From Magnetospira sp. (GTDB taxonomy: Bacteria; Pseudomonadota; Alphaproteobacteria; Rhodospirillales; Magnetospiraceae): a DNA stretch of 37,839 nucleotides. The stretch spans positions 1-37,839 of the forward strand of contig JANQIL010000112.1 of NCBI GenBank assembly GCA_028282245.1, given 5' to 3'. The position numbers were made by a program, and so were the translations under genes. This document shows, piece by piece, positions 20,093-28,988 of the stretch (positions are counted from its first letter, which is position 1; each line of letters opens with the position of its first letter). Under the pieces are notes generated by a model. That model saw only the letters and a list, made by a program, of their open reading frames with translations, was not told the DNA's origin and ran no database searches.

Positions 20093-20129
20093 CACTCGTT
20101 GTCGCGACGACGCCACCAGCAGGAATGAT

Positions 20130-23100
20130 ATGAGCCATATTCTCGAAGCCCTGTCCGAAGCGGTTCTCCTGTGCGACGGCGGCATGGGATCGCGCGTGCA
20201 GGCCCTCGACCTGGAGGTGGAGACCGACTTCTGGGGCCAGGAGAACTGCACCGACATCCTGACCCGGTCGCGGCCCGACGTGGTCCGCGAGGTGCATCGC
20301 GGCTACTTTCAGGCCGGCGCCGACATGGTGATCACCAACACCTTCGGCACCTCGCCGATCACGCTGGGCGAGTTCGGGCTCCAGGACGAGGCGTTCGGCC
20401 TGTCCAAGGAAGCGGCGGAGTTGGCGCGCGAGGTGGCGGCGGACTTCACCGACGGCCGGACCCGGTTCGTGCTCGGCGACGTCGGCCCGGGCACCAAGCT
20501 GCCCAGCCTCGGCCACATCGGCTATGACGACCTGGAAGGCGCGCTCAAGGTGCAGGCCGATGGCCTGATCGCCGGCGGGGTCGACGCCATCCTGATCGAG
20601 ACCTGCCAGGACCCGTTGCAGATCAAGGCGGCGGTCAACGCCGCCAAGCTGGCCCGCGCGGCGGCCAACACCGACACCCCGATCTTCGTCCAGGTGACGG
20701 TGGAAACCACCGGCACCCTGCTGGTCGGGGCCGATATCGCCGCCGCCACGACCGCCATCGAGGCGCTCGGCGTGGACCTCATGGGACTCAATTGCGCCAC
20801 CGGGCCCCAGGAGATGGCCGAGCACGTGCGCTGGCTGTCGGAGAACTGGCCGAAGCTGATCTCGGTGCAGCCCAACGCCGGCCTGCCGGAGTTGGTCGAC
20901 GGCCAGACCCGGTACCCATTGGGCGGCCGGGAGATGGCCGACTGGCTGGCCCGTTTCCTGGAGGAGGACGGGGTCAACCTGATCGGTGGCTGCTGCGGCA
21001 CCGACGTCCCGCACATCCAGGCGCTCGACGCCATGCTGCGCGACCGGGCCGGATCGGGCCTTCGCCCGACGCCGATGCGCCGGGAGGTTCACTGGGTGCC
21101 CTCGGTGGCGTCGCTTTACGCGCAGGTGACACTGCGCCAGGAAAACGCCTTCCTGTCCATCGGCGAGCGCTGCAATGCCAACGGGTCCAAGAAATTCCGC
21201 GAGTTGCAGGAGGCGGAGGACTGGGACGGCTGCGTGGCGATGGCGCGCGATCAGGTGAAGGAGGGATCGCACACCCTGGACGTCTGCACCGCCTTCGTGG
21301 GCCGCGACGAGATATCCGACATGACGCGGGTGGTCGAGCGCATGCGCGGCTCGGTGACCGCGCCCCTGGTCATTGATTCGACCGAGTTGCCGGTCCTGGA
21401 GGCGGCGCTCAAACTCTACGGCGGCAAGGCGATCCTCAACTCGATCAACTTCGAGGACGGCGAGGAACCGGCCGCGCGGCGCCTCGAACTGGCCCGCAGG
21501 TTCGGCTGCGCGGTGATCGCCCTGACCATCGACGAGGAGGGCATGGCCAAGACCGCCGATCGCAAGCTGACCATCGCCAAGCGGCTGTTCGATTTCGCGG
21601 TCAACCAACACGGCCTGCCGGCCGGCGACCTGCTGTTCGACCCGCTCACCTTCACCGTCTGCACCGGCAACGAGGACGACCGCAAGCTGGCTGTCGAGAC
21701 CCTGGACGGCATCGCCGCGATCCGCGCGGAAATGCCCGACTGCGGGATCATCCTCGGGCTGTCCAACGTCTCGTTCGGGCTCAAGCCGGCGGCGCGCCAC
21801 GTTCTGAACTCGGTGTTCCTGCATCACGCCGTGGAACGGGGCATGACCGGCGCCATCGTTCATGTGTCGAAAATCCGGCCTCTGCATGCCATCCCGGAAG
21901 CCGAGGTCAAGGTGGCCGAGGACCTGATCTTCGACCGCCGGGCCGAGGGCCATGACCCGTTGCAGGAGATCATCGCCCTGTTCGCCGACCGCACGGCGGC
22001 CCAGGCGAAGGCGAAGCCCAAGGCGGCGACGGTGGAGGAACGACTCAAGGACCGCATCGTCGATGGCGACCGCCAGGGCCTGGAGGAGGACCTGGAGGAG
22101 GCCCTGAGGACCCACGAGCCGCTGACCGTCATCAACTCCCTGTTGCTGGACGGCATGAAGACGGTGGGCGAACTGTTCGGCGCCGGCAAAATGCAGCTTC
22201 CCTTCGTGCTGCAATCGGCCGAGACCATGAAGACGGCGGTGGCCTACCTCGAACCCCGCATGGAAAAAATCGAGGGGCGCGAGAAGGGCACGCTCGTCCT
22301 CGCCACGGTGAAGGGCGACGTGCACGACATCGGCAAGAACCTGGTCGACATCATCCTCACCAACAACGGCTACAAGGTGATCAACCTGGGCATCAAGCAG
22401 CCGGTCGGGGCGATCATGGAAGCCGCCCGGACCCATGCCGCGCATGCGGTGGGCATGTCCGGCCTGCTGGTGAAATCCACCGTGATCATGCGCGAGAACC
22501 TGGAGGAGATGACGCGCGCCGGGATCGAGGTGCCGGTGCTGCTGGGCGGCGCCGCGCTGACCCGCAAGTACGTGGAGTCCGATTGCGCCGACGCCTACGC
22601 GGACGGCGCGGTGGCCTACGCCCGCGACGCCTTCGACGGCCTGACCCTGATGGACAAGGTGATGGACGGCTCCCTGGACGAGCATCTGGCGAAACGCCGC
22701 GCCCAGCGGCGCTCCAACGCGACGCCGCCGAAGCTGCCCGACCAGACCCAGCGGCCGGTGGACTGGGCGGCGGTGAAAACCCGCAAGTCGGACCTGCACG
22801 GCGACGTCGCGGCGCCCGAGCCGCCGTTCTGGGGGCCGCGCCTGCTGGAGGACGTGCCGATTCGGGCCCTGGTGCCGTTCATCTCGGAAACCATGCTCTA
22901 TCAGTTCCAGTGGGGCTTCAAGAAGGCCGGGCGAACCCTGGACGACTGGAAAAAATGGGCGAAGACGGAGTTGACCCCGATCCTGACCCGGATGCTGGAC
23001 ATCTGCGAGGCCGAGTCCATCCTCAAGCCGCAAGCGGTCTACGGCTTCTGGAAATGCGCCGCCGACGGCAACGAACTGGTCCTGTTCGCGCCGGACGGCG

Positions 23101-23603
23101 AAACCGAGGTCGGGCGTTTTTCCTTTCCGCGCCAGAACAAGGAAGACGGCCTGTGCATCGCCGATTTCTTCCGCGATCTGGACTCCACAGACCGGGACGT
23201 GGTGGCCCTTCAGGCGGTGACCATGGGCCAGACCGCGTCCGACGTGGCGCGCGACTGGTTCGCCGAGAACCGCTACCAGGACTATCTGTATCTGCACGGC
23301 CTGTCCGTGGAAATGGCCGAGGCGATGGCCGAATACGTGCATCGGCGCATCCGCGCCGACCTGGGCTTCGGGCACGAGGGCGCGCGCGACATCGACAGGC
23401 TGCTCAAGCAGGAATACCGGGGCGCGCGCTATTCGTTCGGCTATCCGGCCTGCCCGGACCTGGCGCAGCAGCGCCCCCTGCTCGATCTGCTCGGCGCCGA
23501 GCGGATCGGCCTCGCGATGGCCGAGGAGGACCAGTTGCACCCCGAGCAATCCACCGCCGCCGTGGTCACCATCCACCCGCAGGCGGGCTATTTCGTGGTG
23601 TGA
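20130..23603 (+). CDS. metH: Cobalamin-dependent methionine synthase
   Basis: MetH transfers a methyl group from 5-methyl-tetrahydrofolate through cobalamin to homocysteine. The 1157-residue product carries all four modules. The homocysteine domain has zinc ligands Cys222 (LNCATG), Cys288 and Cys289 (GGCCGTD). The folate domain includes FLSIGERCNANGSKKF. The cobalamin domain has the lower ligand in DVHDIG at 730-735 (His732). The reactivation domain binds S-adenosylmethionine at RYSFGYPACPD from about 1100. The ATG at 20130 follows AGGA 5 nt upstream. An overlapping out-of-frame ATG at 20125 reads only two codons. Full length means it needs no separate activation protein. Confidence 0.97.
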   Translation: MSHILEALSEAVLLCDGGMGSRVQALDLEVETDFWGQENCTDILTRSRPDVVREVHRGYFQAGADMVITNTFGTSPITLGEFGLQDEAFGLSKEAAELAREVAADFTDGRTRFVLGDVGPGTKLPSLGHIGYDDLEGALKVQADGLIAGGVDAILIETCQDPLQIKAAVNAAKLARAAANTDTPIFVQVTVETTGTLLVGADIAAATTAIEALGVDLMGLNCATGPQEMAEHVRWLSENWPKLISVQPNAGLPELVDGQTRYPLGGREMADWLARFLEEDGVNLIGGCCGTDVPHIQALDAMLRDRAGSGLRPTPMRREVHWVPSVASLYAQVTLRQENAFLSIGERCNANGSKKFRELQEAEDWDGCVAMARDQVKEGSHTLDVCTAFVGRDEISDMTRVVERMRGSVTAPLVIDSTELPVLEAALKLYGGKAILNSINFEDGEEPAARRLELARRFGCAVIALTIDEEGMAKTADRKLTIAKRLFDFAVNQHGLPAGDLLFDPLTFTVCTGNEDDRKLAVETLDGIAAIRAEMPDCGIILGLSNVSFGLKPAARHVLNSVFLHHAVERGMTGAIVHVSKIRPLHAIPEAEVKVAEDLIFDRRAEGHDPLQEIIALFADRTAAQAKAKPKAATVEERLKDRIVDGDRQGLEEDLEEALRTHEPLTVINSLLLDGMKTVGELFGAGKMQLPFVLQSAETMKTAVAYLEPRMEKIEGREKGTLVLATVKGDVHDIGKNLVDIILTNNGYKVINLGIKQPVGAIMEAARTHAAHAVGMSGLLVKSTVIMRENLEEMTRAGIEVPVLLGGAALTRKYVESDCADAYADGAVAYARDAFDGLTLMDKVMDGSLDEHLAKRRAQRRSNATPPKLPDQTQRPVDWAAVKTRKSDLHGDVAAPEPPFWGPRLLEDVPIRALVPFISETMLYQFQWGFKKAGRTLDDWKKWAKTELTPILTRMLDICEAESILKPQAVYGFWKCAADGNELVLFAPDGETEVGRFSFPRQNKEDGLCIADFFRDLDSTDRDVVALQAVTMGQTASDVARDWFAENRYQDYLYLHGLSVEMAEAMAEYVHRRIRADLGFGHEGARDIDRLLKQEYRGARYSFGYPACPDLAQQRPLLDLLGAERIGLAMAEEDQLHPEQSTAAVVTIHPQAGYFVV

Positions 23604-23607
23604 CCGC

Positions 23608-23633
23608 GCGCGGACGCGGGACGGACTCCGCGC
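23608..23633. terminator. GC-rich hairpin between convergent metH and the next gene
   Basis: GCGCGGA (23608-23614) pairs perfectly with TCCGCGC (23627-23633) over a 12-nt loop. It fills almost the whole 30-bp gap between the two stop codons, so it may serve both. No T-tract is present. Confidence 0.45.
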
Positions 23634-24680
23634 TCAGTCCAGTTCGGAAAGCATCGGCGCCGATTCCTCGATCTTCTGGATGTTTTCGATGCCCTGGCGG
23701 ATTTCGCTCATAATGAATTCCGAGCGCCGGATCGGACCGCCGAACTCCGGGTTCGGGAACAGATGCTTCCAGATGCTCATTTTCACGCTGAGGCCGCACA
23801 GCACGCCGCCGATGGTGGTGTGATAGTTTTCGATCAGGGATTTCACCTTGGCGAATCTGTCGGCCGATAGGTTGTCCCACATCCGCTGGCTTGATCGGTC
23901 GAAGTTCTCGAATCGGCCGGTGACCCCGGCGGTGACCTCGTTGATGGTGTTCTCGATCACGTTCGACGACTTCATGAAGGTGGGGTCGTTCTTGAGCTGG
24001 AAGTTATTGCGCAGACCGCGCATGGAGGTCAGGAAGTCGGTGATGATCGGCTCGATGCGGTCCAGGCACTGGCGGTAATAGGACAGCGACAGGAAAATAT
24101 CGCCGTAATCCTCCAGGAAATGCGGCACGTCCATGACGCCGATGCCGAGGGTATCGGCCATCTTGTGAATGTTGTTGCGGGCCTTCTGGACATCGGGGTC
24201 GCGGAACAGGCCGACCAGCCCTTCCATGGATTCGATGTCGCGCGCCTCGTCGCCATAGATCTGCTTGATCAGCGGCCGGGTGAACTGCGTCATGTAGCTG
24301 GTCAGTTCCCGGTTCTTTTCCTCCGACAGCTTGAGATAGTCGTTGTTGGCGATCTCGATTCCCTGCTCGCGCAGCAGCACCCGCAGGCTGTAGACATCGA
24401 ACGACGGCATCAGCGACAAGCGCCGCAGGATGGTCAGGTCCGGGTGGTCGCCCTCCCAGCCGAACTCGGCCGGCAGGTCCTCCACCTCGAGCTGGCCGCT
24501 GCCGGTCTGCACGTCGTAAAAGATCTCGATCACGCTCTGCAACCGAACGTTCTTGATCATCCGGGCCTGCGACAGCGCCGGAGTGACCAGGGGGATGGTA
24601 TGCAGCGGAAGAACGAACAGGGAGTCCTGATCGCTTTCCTCGAACAGATCGGAGACACTCAGCGTGGTGGCATCGCTCAT
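23634..24680 (-). CDS. Uncharacterised soluble, mostly helical protein
   Basis: I do not recognise this 348-residue protein. It has no signal peptide and no transmembrane helix, so it should be cytosolic. The N-terminal 55 residues include a hydrophobic strand-like piece (LFVLPLHTIPLVTPAL). The rest reads as amphipathic helices, for example IANNDYLKLSEEKNRELTSY and DIFLSLSYYRQCLDRIEPII. It holds only two Cys, in YYRQCLDRI and GVLCGLS, and no obvious catalytic or nucleotide-binding motif. The sequence has normal local codon use and a well-formed frame over its whole length. I chose ATG 24680 because GAGGAAG lies about 11 nt upstream; a GTG 48 bp further out is less likely. It diverges from truA and converges on metH. 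Confidence 0.8.
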   Translation of the reverse strand: MSDATTLSVSDLFEESDQDSLFVLPLHTIPLVTPALSQARMIKNVRLQSVIEIFYDVQTGSGQLEVEDLPAEFGWEGDHPDLTILRRLSLMPSFDVYSLRVLLREQGIEIANNDYLKLSEEKNRELTSYMTQFTRPLIKQIYGDEARDIESMEGLVGLFRDPDVQKARNNIHKMADTLGIGVMDVPHFLEDYGDIFLSLSYYRQCLDRIEPIITDFLTSMRGLRNNFQLKNDPTFMKSSNVIENTINEVTAGVTGRFENFDRSSQRMWDNLSADRFAKVKSLIENYHTTIGGVLCGLSVKMSIWKHLFPNPEFGGPIRRSEFIMSEIRQGIENIQKIEESAPMLSELD

Positions 24681-24829
24681 GACGAAACGAACTTCCTCAA
24701 GGTCGCCGGGTCGTCGGTCCGGCGCCACCGGTGGGTTGGAGTATCGGTTCCGGGTCGATAGTATTTACCACCCGAACCGTGCCATGTTTGACAACGCTGG
24801 TCCAGTCTCACGCGGATCCGTGCCCTGAA

Positions 24830-25570
24830 ATGCCTCGCTATCGCCTGCTCATCGAATACGACGGCGCCGGCTTCGTCGGCTGGCAGCGTCAGGACAACGG
24901 ACTCGGCGTCCAGCAGGTGCTGGAGGAGGCCGCGCGGCGGCTCGACGGCCGCCCGGTAACCGCCATCGCCGCCGGGCGAACCGACGCCGGGGTCCACGCC
25001 CTGGGCCAGGTGGCGCACCTGGATCTGGATCGGGTGATCGCCGGCGACAAGCTGCGCGATGCCCTCAACTTCCATACCCGCGAGCACCCGGTGACGGTGC
25101 TTGCCGCGGCACCGGTCGACGATGAATTCCATGCCCGCTTCTCGGCCGTCGGGCGCGCCTATCTGTATCGCATCCTGAACCGGCCGGCGGCACCGGCCCT
25201 GGATGCCGGGCGGGTGTGGTGGCTGCCCGGCGATCTGGACGCCGAGGCCATGCACCGCGCCGCGCGGGCGCTGATCGGCCACCATGACTTCTCCACCTTC
25301 CGGGCCGCCCAGTGCCAGGCCCGGTCGCCGCTCAAGACCCTGGACCGGCTCGACGTGCGGCGGGTCGGCCAGGAAATCCACGTGATCGCCGAGGCCCGTT
25401 CGTTCCTGCACCACCAGGTGCGCAACATGGTCGGAAGCCTGCGTCTGGTCGGGCGCGGCAAATGGGCCGAGGACGGCCTGGCGGCGGCCCTGGAGGCGCG
25501 CGACCGGACGGCCGGCGGACCCACCGCGCCGCCGCAGGGACTGTACCTGACGCGGGTCGATTACCCCTGA
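24830..25570 (+). CDS. truA: tRNA pseudouridine synthase A (positions 38-40)
   Basis: TruA makes pseudouridine at positions 38-40 of the anticodon stem of tRNAs. The 246-residue product matches the bacterial length. The catalytic Asp52 lies in AAGRTDAGVHALGQVAH. Other family segments are YDGAGFVGWQRQ near the N-terminus, FHARFSAVGRAYLYRI, HHDFSTFRAAQCQARSPLKT and FLHHQVRNMVGSL. The ATG at 24830 has only a weak upstream ribosome binding site. A perfect TTGACA at 24788-24793 lies upstream, but no good -10 follows at the right distance. Its last 10 bp overlap the convergent end of the TetR gene. In many alphaproteobacteria truA sits near fmt and dapE; here a 5.6-kb regulator-exporter block separates truA from dapE. 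Confidence 0.96.
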   Translation: MPRYRLLIEYDGAGFVGWQRQDNGLGVQQVLEEAARRLDGRPVTAIAAGRTDAGVHALGQVAHLDLDRVIAGDKLRDALNFHTREHPVTVLAAAPVDDEFHARFSAVGRAYLYRILNRPAAPALDAGRVWWLPGDLDAEAMHRAARALIGHHDFSTFRAAQCQARSPLKTLDRLDVRRVGQEIHVIAEARSFLHHQVRNMVGSLRLVGRGKWAEDGLAAALEARDRTAGGPTAPPQGLYLTRVDYP

Positions 25571-26178
25571 CCGCCGATCCCGCCGAGAAAGATGGTCACC
25601 GCCCGCTCCACATGGATATCAAGCTCGTCCTCGGCCGGCGCGTATCCGGGAAACACCAGGCCGCGCATCTGCATCGGCCCCTTGATCATCTCAAGGAAGA
25701 TGCCCGCCGCCGCCATCGGGTCGACGTTCAGGCGCAGGCTCCCCGCCGCGTCCTGGCGGCACAGGTAGTCGGCGATGCTGGCATGGACGCGCTCCGGACC
25801 GTTGCGGTAGAAGGCGGCGCCGAGGTCCGGATGGCGTGGCGCCGTGGCCAGCACCTGGCGATAGGACTCGACGGCCGCCGGCCGGGTCAGCATGGTCAGA
25901 AACAGCCACCCGAAATGGCTCAGCACCTCGGCCGGGGTTCCGCCGGCCGCCTCGCCCTCGTCGATGGTCGACAGCATGCGCCGCGCGTTCTCGGAAATCG
26001 CGGCGATGAACAGCCCCTCCTTGTTGCCGAACAGTTCGTAGATGGTGCGCCGCGATCCGCCGGCCTCGGCGATCACCATGCCCAGGGTCGTCGCCTCGTA
26101 CCCATGGGTCAGGAACAGGCGGCGGGCCGTTTCGACAAGAACCGGGCGGCGGGCTTCGGCGGCGGAGACACGGGTCAT
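25561..26178 (-). CDS. TetR-family repressor, CecR-like by context
   Basis: This is a 205-residue TetR-type regulator. The N-terminal helix-turn-helix runs about 25-50 (TTLGMVIAEAGGSRRTIYEL, then FGNKEGLF). The C-terminal helical domain would bind a small ligand. It diverges from a four-gene export operon with the order of E. coli ybhG-ybhF-ybhS-ybhR, whose divergent regulator is CecR (YbiH). The two 16-bp palindromes in the shared 99-bp gap are the expected operators, so it probably represses the exporter and itself. I chose ATG 26178, with GGAG 9 nt upstream. The gene ends inside the last 10 bp of truA on the other strand. Equating it with CecR is an inference from gene order, not from sequence comparison. 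Confidence 0.9.
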   Translation of the reverse strand: MTRVSAAEARRPVLVETARRLFLTHGYEATTLGMVIAEAGGSRRTIYELFGNKEGLFIAAISENARRMLSTIDEGEAAGGTPAEVLSHFGWLFLTMLTRPAAVESYRQVLATAPRHPDLGAAFYRNGPERVHASIADYLCRQDAAGSLRLNVDPMAAAGIFLEMIKGPMQMRGLVFPGYAPAEDELDIHVERAVTIFLGGIGGQG

Positions 26179-26201
26179 GGACGGGGACTCCAAGATTGTG
26201 G

Positions 26202-26230
26202 TTGACTTTGGTACCGATCGGTACCATCCT
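26202..26230 (+). promoter_or_regulatory. Probable promoter of the ybhG-like export operon
   Basis: TTGACT at 26202-26207 is five of six to the -35 consensus. At 17 bp lies a poor -10 (CATCCT, 26225-26230). The first operator palindrome fills the spacer, which is the classic arrangement for repression by a TetR protein. Confidence 0.5.
26210..26225. promoter_or_regulatory. TetR operator O1, perfect 16-bp palindrome
   Basis: GGTACCGATCGGTACC reads identically on both strands. It sits in the intergenic region between the divergent TetR and exporter genes and overlaps the probable promoter spacer. The related second site 29 bp away supports a specific binding motif, GGTAC-N6-GTACC. Confidence 0.85.
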
Positions 26231-26238
26231 CATGTAAT

Positions 26239-26254
26239 GGTACTATCAAGTACC
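26239..26254. promoter_or_regulatory. TetR operator O2, 16-bp inverted repeat
   Basis: GGTACTATCAAGTACC has perfect 6-bp inverted arms around ATCA. It shares the outer GGTAC/GTACC with O1 and lies 29 bp downstream, close to 3 helical turns. It is 23 bp before the first exporter gene. Confidence 0.8.
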
Positions 26255-26277
26255 GTTCCTGACAAGGACAACCGAAC

Positions 26278-27273
26278 ATGAAACGCCGCCTGATTCCCCT
26301 GATCCTGCTGCTGGCCCTGGCCGGCGGCGGTGCCTGGGTCGCCTGGAAGGGCAACCCCCTTGGCGGACCCGGGGACTCCCTGGTCCTCTACGGCAACGTG
26401 GACATCCGCGAGGTCGCCCTGGCGTTCCGGGTCGGTGGCCGGGTGGCGGCGCTGAAGGTCGAGGAAGGCGATCGGGTGGCGGCGGGCAGCCTTCTGGCGG
26501 CCCTCGACGACGCCCCCTACAGACGCGATCTGGCGGTGGTCGAGGCCGAGTCGGCCGAGCGGCGGGCCGAGCTGGCCAAGCTGCGGGCCGGCTACCGGAC
26601 GGAGGAGATCGCCCAGGCCGCGGCCGAGGTGGCGGAGCGCCGGGCGTCGCTGGCCAATGCCCGCCGGATACTCAAGCGGCGGCGCGCGCTGCGCCATTCG
26701 GACGCGGTGTCGCAGCAGGCCTTGGACGATGCCGACGCGGCCGCCATCGAGACGCGGGCCCGCCTGACCTCGGCCGAGAAGAATCTGGAACTCCTGAGCG
26801 CCGGGTATCGGGACGAGGACATCGCGGCGGCCGAGGCGCGTCTGCGGCGAACCGAGGCGTCGCGCGACGTGATCCGCCTCAAGCTGGACGATTGCGCGCT
26901 CGCGGCCCCGGAGGCCGGCACCGTGCTGACCCGGGCCGTGGAACCGGGATCCATGGTCGCGGCCGGCGAGACCGTCTATGTGCTGGCGCTCGATCATCCG
27001 GTGCGGGTGCGCGCCTACGTGGACCAGTCGCATCTGGGACGCGTGCGGCCGGGAATGGGCGTCGACGTGTTCAGCGACAGCTTCCCCGACCGCGCCTTCG
27101 CAGCCCGCGTCGGCTTCATCTCGCCGACCGCCGAGTTCACGCCGAAGAGCGTCGAGACGCCGGAGCTGCGCACCGACCTGGTCTACCGCATGCGCCTGAT
27201 CGTCGACGATCCCAACGGAGATTTGCGCCAGGGCATGCCGGTGACCCTGCGGCTACCGGATACCCAGTCGTGA
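26278..27273 (+). CDS. YbhG-like membrane fusion (HlyD-family) subunit of ABC exporter
   Basis: This periplasmic adaptor links the inner-membrane ABC exporter to an outer-membrane channel. The 331 residues begin with one transmembrane anchor (about 6-24, IPLILLLALAGGGAWVAW). A first half-lipoyl/beta segment follows (VDIREVALAFRVGGRVAALKVEEGDRV). Next is a long charged coiled coil (about 80-200, with ESAERRAELAKLRAG and repeated ERRA/ARL heptads). The second half-lipoyl segment is LAAPEAGTVLTRAVEPGSMV, and a beta-barrel region runs to the end. AAGGA lies 9 nt before the ATG at 26278. Its stop overlaps the GTG of the next gene by 4 bp. It is the equivalent of E. coli ybhG by order and type. Confidence 0.9.
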   Translation: MKRRLIPLILLLALAGGGAWVAWKGNPLGGPGDSLVLYGNVDIREVALAFRVGGRVAALKVEEGDRVAAGSLLAALDDAPYRRDLAVVEAESAERRAELAKLRAGYRTEEIAQAAAEVAERRASLANARRILKRRRALRHSDAVSQQALDDADAAAIETRARLTSAEKNLELLSAGYRDEDIAAAEARLRRTEASRDVIRLKLDDCALAAPEAGTVLTRAVEPGSMVAAGETVYVLALDHPVRVRAYVDQSHLGRVRPGMGVDVFSDSFPDRAFAARVGFISPTAEFTPKSVETPELRTDLVYRMRLIVDDPNGDLRQGMPVTLRLPDTQS

Positions 27274-28988
27274 CCACCCGCTTCGAGAACCTGACCTTTC
27301 GCTTCCGGGGCGCCCCGTCGGCGGCCCTGGACGGGGTGTCGGGGCAGATCGCGGCGGGCCGCGTCACCGGTCTCGTCGGTCCCGACGGAGCCGGCAAGAC
27401 GACCCTCATTCGGCTGCTTGACGGGTTGCTGCTGGCCGAGTCCGGACGGATCGAGGTATGCGGTCTCGATCCGCGCCGCGATTCCCGCCGCCTGCGCGAG
27501 CGGGTCGGCTACATGCCGCAGCGGTTCGGCCTCTACGAGGACCTGACGGTGATCGAGAACCTGCGCCTCTATGCCGACCTGCGCGATCTGCCGACGGCCG
27601 AGCGGCGGGCCACGTTCGACCGTCTGCTCGGATTCACCGACCTGGCCCGTTTCGCGAGCCGCCGGGCCGGAGCCCTGTCGGGCGGCATGAAGCAGAAGCT
27701 GGGCCTTGCCTGCGCGCTGCTCCGCCGACCCCGCCTGCTGCTGCTCGACGAGCCCAGCGTCGGGGTCGATCCGGTATCGCGCCGCGAGCTCTGGCGGATG
27801 GTCGGCGACTTGCTCGACGACGGCATCGCGGTACTCTGGAGCACCGCCTACCTGGACGAGGCGGAACGCTGCGACGACGTGATCCTGCTCAATGCCGGGC
27901 GGGTCCTGTTCGTCGGACCGCCCGCCACCGCGACCCGCGAAATCGCCGGCCGCAGCATCCAGGTCCGGCACATCACGGGCAACCGGCGCGACCTGCTCGA
28001 CAAGGCGCTCCGCCGCCCGGAGGTGATCGACGGGGTGATCCAGGGCGACAGCGTGAGGCTGGTCCTGGCCGAGGGGGTCGCGGCCCCGGATGCCGCCGAT
28101 CTGGGGGGCGGAACAAAGGCGCGCGTGGAGTCCGTGCCGCCGCGCTTCGAGGACGCCTTCATGGCCCGCCTGGGCGGCGTTCACAAGTCCGCCTTGCCGG
28201 CCCGCGCGGCGGCGGCACCGACCGTCGGCAACACCGAGGCCGTGGTCGAGGCCCGCGACCTGACCAAGCGATTCGGCCAGTTCACGGCGACCGACCGGGT
28301 GAACTTCACGATCCGCTCGGGCGAGGTGTTCGGTCTGCTCGGTCCCAACGGAGCCGGCAAGTCGACCACCTTCCGGATGATGTGCGGCCTGCTGCGGCCG
28401 ACCTCGGGCATGGCCCGGGTGGCCGGCCGCGATCTGCTGGAGGCGCCGGGCGCGGCGCGGCGCCGGATCGGCTACATGGCCCAGAAGTTTTCCCTTTACG
28501 GCGACCTTTCGGTGCGCCGCAACCTGGACTTCTTCGCCGGGGTCTACGGGCTGTCCGGCCGGCGGCGGCGCGACGCCCAGGCGGAGATGATCGAGACCTT
28601 CGAGCTGACGCCCCACCTGGACCGCAAGGCCGGCGATCTGCCGCTCGGATTCAAGCAGCGCCTGGCCCTGTCCTGCGCGGTGATGCACCGGCCGAGCGTG
28701 CTGTTCCTGGACGAGCCCACCTCCGGAGTCGATCCTCAGACAAGGCGGGAGTTCTGGGCCCACATCAATGCCCGCGTGGCGGCCGGGGTGACGGTGATGG
28801 TGACCACCCATTTCATGGAGGAAGCCGAGTACTGCGACCGCATCCTGCTGGTCCATCGCGGCCGCGCCATCGCCGTCGGCACCCCCGACGACCTCAAGGC
28901 GCGGGCCCGTGGCGCGGACCGCCCCGACCCGACCCTGGAGGATGCCTTCCTCGATCTGGTCGCGGCCGAAACGGCGGCGGCGGCATGA
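27270..28988 (+). CDS. YbhF-like dual-ATPase subunit of ABC exporter
   Basis: The 572-residue protein has two fused ATPase domains. The first has Walker A GPDGAGKT at 37-44, signature LSGGMKQK and Walker B LLLLDEPSVGVDP. The second has Walker A GPNGAGKS at 358-365 and Walker B LFLDEPTSGVDP. Its signature is degenerate, LPLGFKQR in place of LSGGQ, which I recall as normal for YbhF-type second domains. Domain 1 has Asp at Walker A position 3 (GPDG), a mild departure from Asn. In E. coli the YbhFSR exporter has been linked to drug and cation efflux; the substrate here is unknown. Translation starts at GTG 27270, overlapping both neighbours by 4 bp (GTGA, ATGA). Confidence 0.92.
   Translation: MTTRFENLTFRFRGAPSAALDGVSGQIAAGRVTGLVGPDGAGKTTLIRLLDGLLLAESGRIEVCGLDPRRDSRRLRERVGYMPQRFGLYEDLTVIENLRLYADLRDLPTAERRATFDRLLGFTDLARFASRRAGALSGGMKQKLGLACALLRRPRLLLLDEPSVGVDPVSRRELWRMVGDLLDDGIAVLWSTAYLDEAERCDDVILLNAGRVLFVGPPATATREIAGRSIQVRHITGNRRDLLDKALRRPEVIDGVIQGDSVRLVLAEGVAAPDAADLGGGTKARVESVPPRFEDAFMARLGGVHKSALPARAAAAPTVGNTEAVVEARDLTKRFGQFTATDRVNFTIRSGEVFGLLGPNGAGKSTTFRMMCGLLRPTSGMARVAGRDLLEAPGAARRRIGYMAQKFSLYGDLSVRRNLDFFAGVYGLSGRRRRDAQAEMIETFELTPHLDRKAGDLPLGFKQRLALSCAVMHRPSVLFLDEPTSGVDPQTRREFWAHINARVAAGVTVMVTTHFMEEAEYCDRILLVHRGRAIAVGTPDDLKARARGADRPDPTLEDAFLDLVAAETAAAA

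Noticed and set aside
20021..20129. Known SAM, SAH or cobalamin riboswitch upstream of metH
   Set aside because: I looked for the SAH core (GAGGAGCG), the SAM-II core (GCTAAA after an A-rich tract) and the B12 box (CAGGAGACC-like). None is present in the right order.
20082..23576. Long open frame on the minus strand opposite metH
   Set aside because: The same kind of shadow: metH is complete on the plus strand and the antisense translation has no family features.
24788..24793. Perfect TTGACA upstream of truA as a promoter
   Set aside because: No acceptable -10 hexamer lies 16-18 bp downstream, so it was not listed as a promoter.
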